The notes: a model not told the origin generated them from the sequence alone. 64,000 nucleotides of DNA from Amblyomma americanum (GCF_052857255.1 NC_135505.1:134037967-134101966); one strand, 5' to 3'; shown: positions 32,990 to 45,144, counted from the first letter of the stretch. A program made the numbers and translations.

Positions 32990-33169
32990 GTCTGCACTCA
33001 CAGCTGCGTGCGTTTCAAAAGCTACAGGTCTCGGCTAACCAAGTTTCTGCCTCAAGGACCCGAACATCTGCAAAACAAATGCATGCGCGACCAATTCAGT
33101 TAATGAGGTACGCGGCAGATAAAATCACTAATTTGGTAAAAATTTGCGACTTCTCAATTTATGTACAGG
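32990..33169. other. FRS2: Region upstream of FRS2 coding exon 1
   Basis: This is probably 5' intron or leader sequence. No 5' UTR exon or promoter could be fixed. No TATA-like box is obvious on the minus strand. Confidence 0.3.
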
Positions 33170-34150
33170 GTGTTTCAAATGATTCAATACAGATTTTTCG
33201 GTGAAAAGACGCGAAAGATACGTCTGCGCAGGTTGGTTCTATGGCATGGGGCATATTATTTATGAAATAGAATGGAACGAAAATACGAGTAAACTAAAAT
33301 AAACTGATCAACTTTTTAATTATTGGTTTTAGGACACGAGACTATATGAGGAAATTGAGGGCCTTTGACACAGAACCCAAACCTAGATTATAAAATTTCT
33401 GAATCAGCATCATATTTCGAGATATGGGGCTTAGTATATATGCGTTTTGGCAGCACGTTAAGTCGGCTTTCACGCGCTTCATATTCATAAAATGGCGTCG
33501 GTGCATGTGGTGTCGCCAAAGGTATCACGCCAACATTACCGATCTATATCCCAAAAGATGTAAACAGCGCCTGCATTTGATTCAAAGAACGCCCATTTTC
33601 TCAATATGCAATGTGGGAAAGCCAACTTGAAGCTATCTCAAAAGAGCTTTTTCCAAGTCTTGAGGCATGATAATAATAATAATAATTGGTTTTTGGGGGG
33701 AAAGGAAATGGCGCAGTATCTGTCTCATATATCGTTGGACACCTGAACTGCGCCGTACGGGAAGGGATAAGGGAGGGAGTGAAAGAAGGAAGAAATAGGT
33801 GCCGTAGTGGACGGCTCCGGATTAATTTCGACCACCTGGGGATCTTTAACGTGCACTGACATCGCACAGCACACGGGCGCCTTAGCGTTTTTCCTCCATA
33901 AAAACGCAGCCGCCGCGGTCGGGTTCGAACCCGGGAACTCCGGCTCAGTAGTCGAGCGCCCTAACCACTGAGCCACCGCGGCGGGTTGAGGCATGATGCC
34001 GATTATGAAATTTCAAAACCTGTGCTCACTTGCAATTTCGACGGCCTTCAATTTCGCAATATAACCATGCGCCCTAGAACTAAAAATAAAAAAGTTAATT
34101 TTATTTAATTATTGTTCTTTTTATTGCACTGTACCAATAAATAATTTAAG
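33170..34150. mobile_element. AT-rich 'cagggtgtttca' element carrying a nested SINE
   Basis: It starts at 'tacagggtgtttcaaatga', a terminus typical of tick dispersed elements, and runs through AT-rich sequence with no ORF. It is interrupted by a SINE at 33672-33985. The far boundary is uncertain. Confidence 0.35.
33672..33985 (-). mobile_element. Ruka-like tRNA-derived SINE with 12-bp target duplication
   Basis: Full length on the minus strand: A box 'tggctcagtggttagggcg', B box 'gggttcgaaccc', the family body, and a terminal (ATT)n tail. 'ttgaggcatgat' is present at 33660-33671 and 33986-33997, a perfect target-site duplication. The Ruka assignment rests on memory of the family's general form, not an alignment. 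Confidence 0.85.
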
Positions 34151-35011
34151 CAGTTAGTCTCAACGCCGAAGGTGGCGTGACAGTCTGCTACAACCTTCGA
34201 GTTTTGTGCCCCACACAGGCCGCTGGATTTCAACAAGGGTACGTAGTTTAATGCAACCGGTAAGATCAAAGAGCTCTATGAAGTTGTGCCCCTGTAATTA
34301 GGATGCACCTGCTAGCTATCATGGCAGGTGCAAAACGTTAACCGCGACGTCATGACAATCGGCCGACGCCATTGGTTACAGGGATTCCTTTGAGGGGCAC
34401 TTGCCGCTTCATCCTCTGTGTAGTTTTATCAGACGTTAGATAACTCAGATCTAAATATGGTAGAGGTGTTATTAGTTTTCACAAAGTCCCATAAACAAAC
34501 AGGCCGTTCCTCGGTGTCTGGCTTTCCCCCGCATGTCGAGAGTACCCAGCATCAGATTACAGGAGTGCCATCAAAGAGTCCATGGTTTGCAGGTGTCCGT
34601 CTTTCTGGGCTGTTGCTGCCGCGTCTCTGGGCCGAGCCTGCCAAATGGTCTAGAGGCAGGTCGGGCAGCGAATGCATTACAGAGATGCCACAGCCGAGTG
34701 CAATGTGCGTCGGAGTTTACAGCGCCAAGCGTAGAGCTCACGGTCCGGGCACCAAGATTCACCGACAACGCACGATTCGCTCAGCAATCACTGCGGATCT
34801 TTATCGTACGGACTGTCCGAAGGCCCATACGACGTCGGGCGGCTTCAGAGGTGCGAAAATCATCATCTGCGGGGCAACACAGATCAGCGGATGGGTCCAA
34901 CCTTCAAGTTACCGCGGCTTGTTCTCCACGGCCAAAACTTCTAACGTGCAACAGAATTTTGGTTCTGAAAATTAAACACCGCAGAATTAAACCTCGGATA
35001 CAAATTAAATC
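34151..35011. other. Intergenic stretch
   Basis: No gene was recognised. An open + frame at 34457-34975 is low in coding character. T/A-rich DNA at the left end changes to mixed composition. Confidence 0.4.
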
Positions 35012-35778
35012 ATGGTGTCAGTGCACGTTAGAGATATAATAATAGCCGCGGTGGCTCAGTGGTTAGAGCGCTCGGCTACTGATCCGGAGTTCCCGGGTTT
35101 GAACCCGACCGCGGCGGCTGCATTTTTATGGAGGCAGAACGCCAAGGCGCCCGTGTGCTGTGCGATGTCAGTGCACGTTAAAGATCCCCAGGTGGTCGAT
35201 ATTATTCCGGAGCCCTCCACTACGGCACATCTTTCTTCCTTTCTTTCATTTCCTCCTTTATCCCTTCCCTTACGGCGTGGTTCAGGTGTCCAACGTTAAG
35301 GATCTTTTTAATTGGTTTTTGAGGAAGGAAATGGCGCAGTATCTGTCTCATGTCGTTGGACACCTGAACCGCGCCGTAAGCTAAGGAATAAAGGAGGGAG
35401 TGAAAAAAAGGAAGAAAGATGTGCCGTAGTGGAGGGCTCCGGAATAATTTCGACCACCTGGGGATCTTTAACGTGCACTGACATCGCACAGCACACGGGC
35501 GCCTTAGCGTTTTGCCTCCATAAAAATGCAGCCGCCGCGGCCGAGTTCGAACCCGGGAACTCCGGATCAGTAGCCAAGCGCCCTAACCACTGAGCCACCG
35601 CGGCGGGTTTAAAGATCCTCAGGTGGTCGAAATTATTCCGGAGCCCTCCACTACGGCACCTCTTTCTTCCTGTCTTCTTTCATTCCCTCCTTTATCCCTT
35701 CTCTTACGGCGCGCTTCAGGTGTCCGCCGATATGAGAGACAGATACTGCGCCATTTTCTTTCCCCAAAAACCAACTTT
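35012..35778. mobile_element. Nested SINE cluster with inverted pair
   Basis: An older + SINE is split: its left remnant 'gtcagtgcacgttagagat' is at 35014-35034 and its right part resumes at about 35607 ('taaagatcctcaggtggtcg') and runs to 35778. Between these lie a nearly full + copy (35043-35300) and a full - copy (35306-35605). These two form ~250-bp inverted arms separated by only a few bases to ~30 bp. Confidence 0.75.
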
Positions 35779-35779
35779 C

Positions 35780-37965
35780 ATTTTCATTTTTTGTAAGAAA
35801 ATTATTTTTTTTTCATCTGTACGTCGCGCTCCATGAACGTATGAGGGCAGCTGTACATCCAGAATAAACGGGAGAGCCCCGGCACACATAATTATGAAGC
35901 TTCAGGTGATCTAGAATTCCCTAAAATGGTCACTAACGACGATTTTGTGGACCATGCATCCGCTTCGAGAGAGAATTTGTTTTCTAAAACCGTTTTCAGC
36001 ATGTTGTGTGCCGATTTTGACGCACTTCTAGTGCCCTAAAAATGTGTTTACCACTAAACCATTTCTTGTATTCCCAAAGCAGTTGGGGACGTCATTCGTG
36101 AAACGCAATAACAATTGGCGCTAAGACGCGAAAAACGAAACTATAAGTCACGAACGCCGCGCTCCCTCGGTGTCGCCATATTGCTCGCTGGACTGCTCTG
36201 TGCGGCTGGCGCAAGCACGGTGGAAGCAGTAGCGCGAGCTCCCTGCACCTGCTCAAAACAGTCCAAAGAGCAGGTGCTTTGGCATGCATGCAGCATAATG
36301 GGAAGGTGTAAAGAAACGGAAGCGGAAGGGACAGTACGTAGGAATCACACAGCAGTACCCACAATGCATATGAAAGGACGCTTGTTTCCATTGTTAAAAA
36401 AATAAAAAGTTTGCAAGTCAGCACATTTCCCCTCAACCACTAGCACCACCAGGAAAGCAGTGATAAGTCACAGACGTAGTGGGAGAAACATTCAAGGGTG
36501 GAAACAAGGTGCTAATGCAGTGACAGAAAGGGCAAATGGCGATAAATTTAGGTAATACCGAGCTAGACGCACTGTCCAGTCGACAGGGGTGTGTCTGCGC
36601 GGATGCCGAAGGATAATACGGCACTCCAAAAGCTGCAACGGTGCTGCGCGGATATCTATAACGAGGCGAGAGTCATGCGAGCGGAAATCTACACGCAACG
36701 CGGGTGGTAAAATAAAGGTAAAAGACCAAGCAACGAGTGGAAATCCTTCCCAGCTAAGTGTGTCTACACACACAGCGCACGTTTCACCGCACCCCTCCCC
36801 CCTCCCTCCCTCCTTTCAGGCCTCCAGTGCCTGCCGACGCACAGGAAACCGCTCCTCGCATGCACACTCCTCCGTTGCGAGGGCAAAGACAAAATATCGT
36901 TTGACATATGCGCGCGCTCAAAACAACACGAAGGCGAAAAAGATCAAGCATCGATAAGAAGAGACGCAGAGTGGTTTTCTTTCCCGCACGCTTCGGCGGC
37001 CAGGTTGAAAGGAACTAAAAAGAAACACACTTCGGTGACGCTACACCCCGCGGTTGCGTCGGCGGTGATGGCTGACGCACATCGTTCCAGGAGCCCACGG
37101 ACAACAGCCAGGCGCTGTGGGCTGGCCCTCCAAGGTGTGTGTGCTTGTGTGTACGAGCCCGCGGTATGGGGATGTGAGTGTGTGTGTGTGTGTGTGTAGG
37201 GGGGGGGGGGGGGGCTAACACTTAAGCACGCACACACAACCCCAGAGAAGAGAGGGAGGTGGAAAGAAGGAACAGGCACGAGCCGAGTCCGTTTCCGGTG
37301 GGCGGAATAGGTCATTGCCGGTGCCCCGATGGGTATTTGCTTGCACCTCTTTCCATCAACCTCCCAGCGTCTCTCCGATGTTCGAGTCGACGGCGCAGCC
37401 ACATGGAAACGACCGCGGCGGTGGCCTAAGTAATTCTGAACGTCCGCTTTTTATGCGGGAGTGTATGGGTTCGACGACGCCGGATTTTCTGCAGAACGGC
37501 TCTCTTAACAAAAACAAATACACAACGGTCGTAAGAGGCTCCCGTGTGACTGCAGCGCAGACCATTCCATGCAAAGCGCCGTCCTAAGCAAACGGCCGCG
37601 TCTCCCCGCGCTGTTCGTAGCACACAAACGCGCCTTCACTGCACTACTGCACACCTGTTCCTATAGCCCTCGATTGAGACCGACCGAGATAGTCGTCGTC
37701 TTAAACGTGGACGACTCCTTCGACAATTATACAGGGGTTGGGGAATTTCGGTATACCACGAGTGGCAAACGAAGTCGCTGTCGGCGGTGGGCATTCTGGA
37801 GCCGAATTAAGGAATAATCAAATCACAAACCTGTCACAAACGAATTCATCACGCCCGCTCCTATTGGTCACTATATCCGCCGCTCCTTGCAGACCAATAG
37901 GAGCGAGGCTTCGTTACCGTCTTGTGACTCTTTTGAGATCATGATCGTTCCGTAATAAGGCCTGT
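35780..37965. other. Intergenic stretch with GT microsatellite
   Basis: No gene was recognised. Frames such as 36115-36405 lack a start ATG. The region holds a (GT)n tract at about 37173-37198, immediately followed by a 16-G run (37199-37214). A short inverted 'caataggagcg'/'cgctcctattgg' pair lies at about 37855-37905. Confidence 0.4.
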
Positions 37966-38216
37966 TCCCGGGTTCGAACCCGGCCGCGGCGGCTGCGTTT
38001 TTATGGAGGCAGAACGCTAAGGCGCCCGTGTGCTGTGCGATGTCAGTGCACGTTAAAGATCCCCGGGTGGTCGAAATTATTCCGGAGACCTCCACTACGG
38101 CACCTCTTTCTTCCTTTCTTCTTTCACTCTCTCCTTTATCCCTTCCATTACGGCGCGGTTCAGGTGTCCAACGATATATGAGACAGATACTGCGCCATTT
38201 CCTTTCCCCAAAAACC
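37966..38216 (+). mobile_element. 5'-truncated Ruka-like SINE
   Basis: The copy starts just before the B box ('cccgggttcgaaccc') and continues to 'caaaaaccaatt' plus a very long ATT tail. It is flanked by 'ttccgtaataaggcc' on the left and 'ttccgtaattaggcc' on the right, a 15-bp target duplication with one mismatch. Confidence 0.85.
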
Positions 38217-38217
38217 A

Positions 38218-38304
<87 letters not shown>
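38217..38304 (+). repeat. (ATT)n microsatellite, about 28 units
   Basis: An uninterrupted ATT array forms the SINE tail, much longer than the 3-9 units on other copies. Confidence 0.95.
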
Positions 38305-38305
<1 letters not shown>

Positions 38306-38534
38306 CGTAATTAGGCCCATGATCTTCGATGACCATTCAGTGCTATCACTGCCATCTCCGAGTAGTGTGCCCCATTCCCTGCGGGCAAATGTTGGCCTAA
38401 TAAAGAGTTCGCTTCACTGCCACACCAGCTTGTTCTGCTGTTATCCACGGCACCGTCGCAACCACGTGACAATACGCCCTAGCCGACATTAGTCAGCTGA
38501 CCAAACCGAGACGACGGCTTCTAAAGAACACCAT

Positions 38535-38893
38535 GGTTACGGCGTTCGGCTGCCAAGCACGAGGTCGTGGGATCGAGCCCCGGCCGCTGCGTTTCGAAGG
38601 AGGCGAACTGCGAAAGGCGCCCGTGTGCAGGAGAATCTGTCGGTCGATATCGGTCGATCGATATTAATAAGGCACCCACACTCTAACCCGAATACGCCCA
38701 TATGGGAGTAAAATGGAAGTAAGCTGTCCTCTGGTACTCTCTTTTATAAAAAGGGAGTGCGTTAGAGGACCGCTCGCTTCCTCTTTACTCCTTTCTGTTT
38801 AGAGTGCGCACCACTACGGCGTCTCCTCATTTCGTCACTCCCTTCTTTATCCTTTCCCGTACGGGGCGGTTTGGGTGTCCACCGAGGGATGGT
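38535..38893 (+). mobile_element. Third-type SINE split by a MITE
   Basis: The head 'ggttacggcgttcggctgcc' with B box 'gggatcgagcccc' runs to about 38678. The body resumes at 38807 with 'accactacggcgtctcc', through 'ttgggtgtccaccgaggg'. The interrupting element is the MITE at 38679-38806. Confidence 0.6.
38679..38806. mobile_element. Short foldback MITE 'CACTCTAA...TTAGAGTG'
   Basis: 128 bp with inverted arms: 'cactctaacccg' pairs with 'ctgtttagagtg', and the internal 'gtcctctggtactctctttt' matches the complement of 'aaaagggagtgcgttagagg'. It is the same family as the larger foldback at 7135-7599. Confidence 0.65.
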
Positions 38894-38920
38894 AACGGAA
38901 GTTTAGTCCAAGAACTGCTC

Positions 38921-39161
38921 TCAGCCGCCGTGGCGGCTGAGTGGTTACGGCGCTCGGCAGCTGGCCCGAAAGTCGCGGGTTCGATCCCGGCCGCGGCGGT
39001 CGAACTTCGATGGAGGCGAAATTCTAGAGGCCCGTGTAAGCATGTCATTGCATGTTAAAGAACCCCAGGTGGTCGAAATCTCCGGAGCCCTTCACTACGG
39101 CGTCTCTCATAGCCTGAGTCGCTTTGGGACGTTAAACCGCCATAAACCAAACCAAATCAAA
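38921..39161 (+). mobile_element. Type-2 tRNA-derived SINE with 13-bp target duplication
   Basis: A box 'tggcggctgagtggttacgg', B box 'gggttcgatccc', body 'tcattgcatgttaaagaacc', and a 3' end 'ccataaaccaaaccaaatca' instead of the ATT tail. 'ccaagaactgctc' is perfectly duplicated at 38908-38920 and 39162-39174. Confidence 0.85.
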
Positions 39162-39255
39162 CCAAGAACTGCTCAGGGCAGTTCTTGAGAGGAGTAGATT
39201 TATCAGCCAAATGGGTTACTTATACATACTCACTAATGCAACAGGCACCCAAGGA

Positions 39256-39426
39256 TGTAGTCAAGGGCTTGACGGCATACCGTTTGGTCAGGAATCATGG
39301 TGATGAGGATTGCTGGTCACTGGATGGAAAGTCAAAAGATGAAAAAGACGTTTCGTGAGCGGTAGTGCTCCGGAAACGTCTTTTTCATCTTTTGACTTTG
39401 GCCAGTGACCAGCAATCCTCATCAGA
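39256..39426. mobile_element. Hairpin element with near-perfect 55-bp stem
   Basis: The left arm 39300-39355 ('tgatgaggattgctggtc...') pairs with the right arm 39373-39426 ('...gaccagcaatcctcatca') around a ~17-nt loop, with only a 2-bp asymmetry. 'cacccaagga' flanks the insert at 39246-39255 and 39427-39436, consistent with a 10-bp target duplication. Confidence 0.7.
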
Positions 39427-39436
39427 CACCCAAGGA

Positions 39437-41611
39437 GCAATTTTACGGCTGCAGTTCAGCCCCCCCCCCCCCCCCCCCACCCACCCGCCTTTATGGGGGA
39501 GTGAGGTCCCGTCTCAACCCGGTGCACATCGCTCCCTGCACCGCAGACGACGCGCATGACCGCTAGACGGCAGCACCATGTCGTGCTTTTTTCCTTCGCT
39601 CTCAAAAGGCCGCGGCGCAGGTGTGCTCCGTTCCGTCACGCAGGTAGGCCAGCGGAAGTGGGAGGAGGAAGTGGGAGAGAGGGAGAAAGATCACCGTGAA
39701 GAGGGCGTTCCTACACGCGTCTTACTCCTCGCGTAAACATGAAGAAACGACGTGCGCAGAAACTCCGGGGAACAAGACCACCACCGTGCGATGACTGCAC
39801 GGCGCCCCCCCGGTCGACTTCCGGTGGCCGCTTCCGGTGTGCGTCCGCATGCGCGTGCTAAGGCACCACGTTACAACGGATTCGCCCCCCCCCCCCCCCC
39901 CCGCTCTTTTTTCCTCGGGGTTCTCTACGTTGCTCCTAACGAGCGTCCGGTCTTACCGGCGAGGCAAGGTGCGAAACGAACTCGCACGAACCTCATATGG
40001 CTTGGACACTAAATGTACATTCGCGGTCAGCATAATGTGCAACGCTCTGGCGGCAACATATAATGCGGACTGAGCGGTTCGTTCTTCACTACTGCGCCAT
40101 CAAGCACAATGCCGGCAGTCCTATACCCTTTGCATTAGACGCATAATTTTAGAGTTCCGCATGGTGAGTGATGGTGTGTTGTGTACCCAGGGACAGTAAT
40201 GCTTTCGCATTCCCAGACGCCTAGACGTGCACAGAGGGGGTTATAGGGCGGGGGGGGGGGGGGGGGGGGCAGTGCCCCCCTCCCCGAAATGGTACGAGGA
40301 AATGGGCGCAAATTTTGTCCCTTATTGTTCCCTGCTACACAAAAGACTTCAAGAAGCACAACCATGAACGTTGCCACCCCCCCTCCGCCCTTTACAGAGT
40401 TACCTGTGCACGCCTATGTCAAATTCAAATTTATTTGCCACCATGGTACAGATGATGGCGGGGACCCGTAGTAAAAGCTGCCGTTTGACAGCTCGACAAG
40501 GCCACGGGCCCCCACTTTGACAGCAATACAGTAAAGAAATAAAGAAAATACAATACAATACAATAAAGAAAATAAAAAAATACATATAGCAGAGCTGTTA
40601 TCCGGTTACAGTAGTCAGCATAAAATCAACAGCATTGTCCTGGCTGGAAAGAAAACTTACAATGATGCCCACACACGTAAGCCGTCTTCAAGTGTCTTTG
40701 CCAAATTTTTTTAATGAATTTCATTGCCACCTGCTTCTTCGTGACACGGACGGACAGATTCCGGCTTGTATCGTGAAAGGGACCTCTAACGCTGTCACAT
40801 TAATTAAAATAAAATTGCGAATTCAGGATGAGAACATATCCCCCTGCCTTCGGATGTGCGTCTGGCTGTAGCGATAATTTCGGCAGACCAGCTAATTTTC
40901 GTCACACAAGACAAAAACAACTACACCGGGACTAAAAAAAAAAACTACTACTGTACAGAGGCCCTGGAAATAGGGTTTCTCACAAGGCAAACTGTTGAAT
41001 AACTATCAATCTATCCAGTTGCAAAACTTCGAATGGAAATTCGACCTAAGCACAGAGTCTGAAAATTACCTGGAGGGAAAAGCGGCGGAACCGGCTCAGC
41101 GAGCTCTGTCTAGGTGCCTGTAACACAAACTGCACTTTAGCTAAAGATACGAATGTTATAAAAGGCGAAACATAATACCTTCGTTTTTCTTCGATGACGC
41201 GCAGGCTATTATTGTGCGGTGTTTGCTCCGACTGCCGGACCCAAAGAGGAGAGGAAGCATTCGGTTCGATTTCGAATGCGAATACCGCATTTCGAGATCC
41301 AACGAGGAGATGGAAGTATAAAGAAGAAGCGGTTGTCTTTTGCACAACTGCCTGAAAACATACCTTCTATATTTAATGGCTGGGAAATCAAATTCCCCCT
41401 CCATATTATAAGCAGGAAACTATAAACACAAAGAATAAAAAGCTGGTTTTAAATGTTCCCGGTTTCAACAAAAGTTCACTTCTTTCCTCTGCAGCACACG
41501 GGGCACTCAAAGGTATGCAGTCGTGCTTCGGTTAATATGGACGCTTCGATTACCGAGCAAAATTATCCGTAAAGCGAGTCGTCCCTAATAACGAATCACG
41601 AAGAAAAAAAT
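39437..41611. other. Intergenic stretch rich in C/G homopolymers
   Basis: No gene was recognised. It holds a 19-C run (39460-39478), an 18-C run (39885-39902) and a 20-G run (40250-40269). An AATAC-type A-rich patch lies at 40530-40585. None of the short frames resembles a known protein. Confidence 0.4.
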
Positions 41612-41826
41612 ATCGCTAAGGCGCCCGTATGCTGTGCGATGTCAGTGTACGTTAAAGATCCCCAGGAGGTCGAAATTATTCCGGAGCCGTCCACTACGGC
41701 ACCTCTTCTTCCTCTCTACTTTCACTCCCTCCTTTATCCCTTCCCTTGCGGCGTGGTTCAGGTGTCTAACGATATATGAGACAGATACTGCGCCATTTCC
41801 TTTCCTCTAAAACCAATTATTATTAT
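41612..41826 (+). mobile_element. 5'-truncated Ruka-like SINE
   Basis: The tRNA head is missing. The copy starts at 'cgctaaggcgcccgtatgct' and ends 'ccaattattattat'. A-rich flanks ('aagaaaaaaatat' and 'aaagaaaaaatat') look like a target duplication. Confidence 0.8.
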
Positions 41827-42086
41827 AAAGAAAAAATATGTATTTTGAGAAAATAAAAAAAAAACATTTTATGATTATACACGCTTCTGTGTACAGTTGG
41901 CAGGCGGTGAAGTGGAAATCGGGCAATCTTGGAACTTCCAGGTGCCTTAATCTGGTCGCCTTAACATCGAGCGGTGCAGGTTGAAGCACGTTTGAAAAGC
42001 CTAGTGGTCGATGAGACGGGCGATGGCGCCTCCTAGTGCGATGAACTATTTCCTACTACGACTGTCCACGTCCCAAGAACTCTGTG

Positions 42087-42387
42087 CCCACTCGACTGAC
42101 AGGTGCTGAATGTGGTTTTCAACGTAACACCCACTCGGTTGACAGGTGCTGAATGTGGTTTTCAACGTAACACCCACTCGGCTGACAGGTGCTGAATGTG
42201 GTTTTCAACGTAACACCCACTCGGCTGACAGGTGCTGAATGTGGTTTTCAACGCAACACCCACTCGGTTGACAGGTGCTGAATGTGGTTTTCAACGCAAC
42301 ACCCACTCGGTTGACAGGTGCTGAATGTGGTTTTCAACGTAACACCCACTCGGTTGACAGGTGCTGAAGGTGGTTTTCAACGTAACA
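42087..42387 (+). repeat. Minisatellite, 7 units of 43 bp
   Basis: Units start at 42087, 42130, 42173, 42216, 42259, 42302 and 42345 with an exact 43-bp period. The unit contains 'cccactcggttgacaggtgc' followed by 'tgaatgtggttttcaacgta'. Variation is limited: CGG(T/C)TGAC, CG(T/C)AAC, first-unit 'cgac' and last-unit 'gaagg'. It has no open frame of note. Confidence 0.97.
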
Positions 42388-44821
42388 CCCCGAGACGATT
42401 GTTTTCCGTTGACGTTCATGCAACGTAGCATATGGCTAGGCGCATTGACCGGTCACCTTGTCACTGTAAAGCATAAAACCACGCGCACACAAAGCGGTCA
42501 CTACTAAGGGCGTTCGCACATTCGCACTGCCTTTCGCTGGTGTTCTGCACTCAACATATAAAGGGTGGAACGTCTGGTAGGGACACTCGGGATTCTCTTC
42601 CCATCGCTATCCATATACTAACGGGACAAAAATACAAGGGCCCCCAATGGGCTAGCTCCGTGCATTTTCACCTGGTCCACTGTCCGGACAGCGAGTTTCC
42701 GTATTAACGAGGCGTCAATACGTTAAAACAAAGTTAGGTCCCCAGAAATACTTCCATAGTTCGAGCCGTCCATATTAACGGGGTGCGACTGTACACATCG
42801 CGGTACGCTTGCGGTGCACAACCCCCACAAAGATGGCGGCAATGACAACGGCATAGACTAATGTTTTAACCGGCAAAATTCTCTACTTTTGCAGCACCGG
42901 CAACGTAGCCGTATAAAACGCTGCTCACCATGTCGATGAGTGACCCCGTTTCGCGGGGGAGACAAGACAGGACGACGCCCCCTGCCGATGACAACACAAT
43001 TAGCCACGCGCGCGACACCAAGCGTCACAGCGCAGCTATAAATGAGAGAGCAGCGGCCAGGGGGAAAGGGCGTGGGGGGGGGAGAGAGAGAGAGACCACG
43101 GGGGAGCCAAAATAGGTCAGACACACGCGCTGGTGTGAGGGCGTGCGTATCATGGAGATCGGATGTACTGCACAAATAGTACATGACTGCCGATCGCTTC
43201 ACCTCTCGTCCGACCTCCCTCCCAACCATTCCTCTCTCGCCATCCCGCCCAAATAAGCAGTCGGAGCTCACGTTCAAACACGACCGGATCGGATCACTCA
43301 ATTCTCGATCCTCAACGCTCTTCCTCGTTTCAACGCGTGCGACATAAATAGCCCGTTGTTGTTCTATACAACACGTGCGCGGCGTCGCCCGTGCTCCTCA
43401 ATGACCGGCTGCCTGCCTCCTCCCCTGTTTCCCAGGTGCTCGACGAACACGGCGCGCACGCGTCGAGAGTGCTAAGCGCGTGTCGAGGCCACCGCGACCT
43501 ACACGTGCAAGAAACAGGCGCGCCACGCGCGGAGGTGCGAGCATTCAAACGGCTAATGCACGCGATAAGGAGTCTTAGCACAGCGTCACCGATTACCGCT
43601 GTATCATCGGGCGATTAGCTATGCGCAGACACAGCGCGCATGCGCAGATAGTAGATAAGTTTAGCATACTTTGAGTGTGCTGTGAGGTGGGGGGGGGGGG
43701 GGGGGCATGCCCAATTACGGTACTGCCCGGCATTTCTTTAGCATAGCGCGTAGCGCGCCTTGTCACTCCACACGCGCAGAGCGCCCTAATGGCGCCAGAT
43801 GGCGCCACCTTGCCGTCAACAGCGCGCCCGCCTGACGCGTCGGGACCAATCAGTGCGTGAGCAGTGGCGGGCCGTGGTACGCGCAAAGCTAAAAGTAGGA
43901 GGGGATAAGTTTTAGAACATAGCGCGTAACGTCAGCCGTCTGTGATAATGCGCCAGGTGCAGGTCGGCTGCGGGAACACCTGCCGCTGTGAAGCTATTGA
44001 GCTACCACTGTTAAGGCTACAATGGCTGGCGGTATGAGTTATGCTAGCTAAAACTCTCTAATTTAGGAACGGGGAGTGGCTCGAAGCGCCGCACGAAGCC
44101 CTGGCTGCTGCGTTGGGGAGCAACAAAGGACATTAACTACAGGAAACAAATCGCATTAGCACATCATCCCTGCATGGCGAGGTTGTGCAGCGAAGAGCCA
44201 CTGCGCATGGGCGACAATCCTTAACTCACGCATATGGTGCACACCCGCGGCCATGCCTCCTATCGAGATAGGATTTCCCGTCTGGTTATAAATCGATAGC
44301 GCTTCTGAAGAAAGCGTCCATGGTCGCTGGCAAACGTCGCGTAACACCAAGCAAGAACTATAGCAGGCGATGTACCGCAAAAACCCGTCCGGCGCAAACA
44401 TTTAAAGCCAACTTATAGAAATTTCGCGGTGTCGAGCTTCACGCAAAGCGCGTTCACATTTTCAGGGAATCTCTGGAGACCGGTCGGTATTTCGTAACTC
44501 CGGAAATTGTCAAGCATTTAAGGTAAGAATAGCAGGTATGCACGACTTACATATGCGGCATAAAATGTGGGGTTCGATCTTGTTGTATAACGAAATAATG
44601 GACATACCACGAAGAAGCAAACGTGATACCCCCCCCCCCCCCTCCCCCCACATCCGCCTGCCCCGCAGTAGGTCACAGCTGAAATGTATATCTACAGATT
44701 GTGCTTGCGATTTGTGGCGGATCACAGCACATTTTCTCTGTCCTTCTGAATTGATCTCTCAATGAAAATCCTGTATGCCTATCGAGGAAATCTTCACCTT
44801 TGCCAACTACCTTTTACCCGG
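42388..44821. other. Intergenic stretch with GC-rich patches
   Basis: No gene was recognised. A motif 'ccgtattaacgaggcgtc' near 42700 is repeated as 'ccatattaacggggtgcg' near 42770 and resembles 'ggttaatatggacgcttcg' near 41530, a degenerate dispersed repeat. The stretch includes a 17-G run at 43689-43705 and a 14-C run at 44629-44642. The 43.0-43.6 kb part is CpG-rich and could be a promoter, but nothing fixes it. Confidence 0.4.
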
Positions 44822-45144
44822 CCGCCGCGGTGGCTCAGTGGTTAGGGCGCTCGACTGCTGATCCGGAGTTCCCGTGTTCGAACCCGACCGCGGCGGCTGC
44901 GTTTTTATGGGGGAAAAACGCTAAGGCGCCCGTGTGCTGTGCGATGTCAGTGCACGTCAAATATCCCCAGGTGGTCGAAATTATTCCGGAGCCCTCCACT
45001 ACGGCATCTCTGTCTTCCTTTCTTCTTTCACTCCCTCCCTTATCCCTTCCCATACGGCGCGGTTCAGGTGTCCGACGAAATATGAGCCAGATACTGCGCC
45101 ATTTCCTTTCCCCAAAAACCAATTATTATTATTATTATTATTAT
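44822..45144 (+). mobile_element. Full-length Ruka-like SINE
   Basis: A box 'tggctcagtggttagggcg' and B box 'gtgttcgaaccc' (one change), body intact, and an (ATT)n tail of about 8 units. 'caactacct' is repeated at 44804-44812 and 45145-45153, a likely target duplication. Confidence 0.85.

Noticed and set aside
33672..33985. tRNA genes at each 'ctcagtggtta...ggttcgaaccc' site
   Set aside because: All are heads of SINE copies with the same downstream body. None has an independent cloverleaf with a proper acceptor stem.
36115..36405. Secreted-protein-like frame with a hydrophobic stretch and Cys residues
   Set aside because: There is no ATG start, no splice acceptor of the right phase was found, and composition is no different from the flanks.
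42087..42387. CRISPR-like array
   Set aside because: The repeats are contiguous 43-bp units without unique spacers, in a eukaryotic genome.
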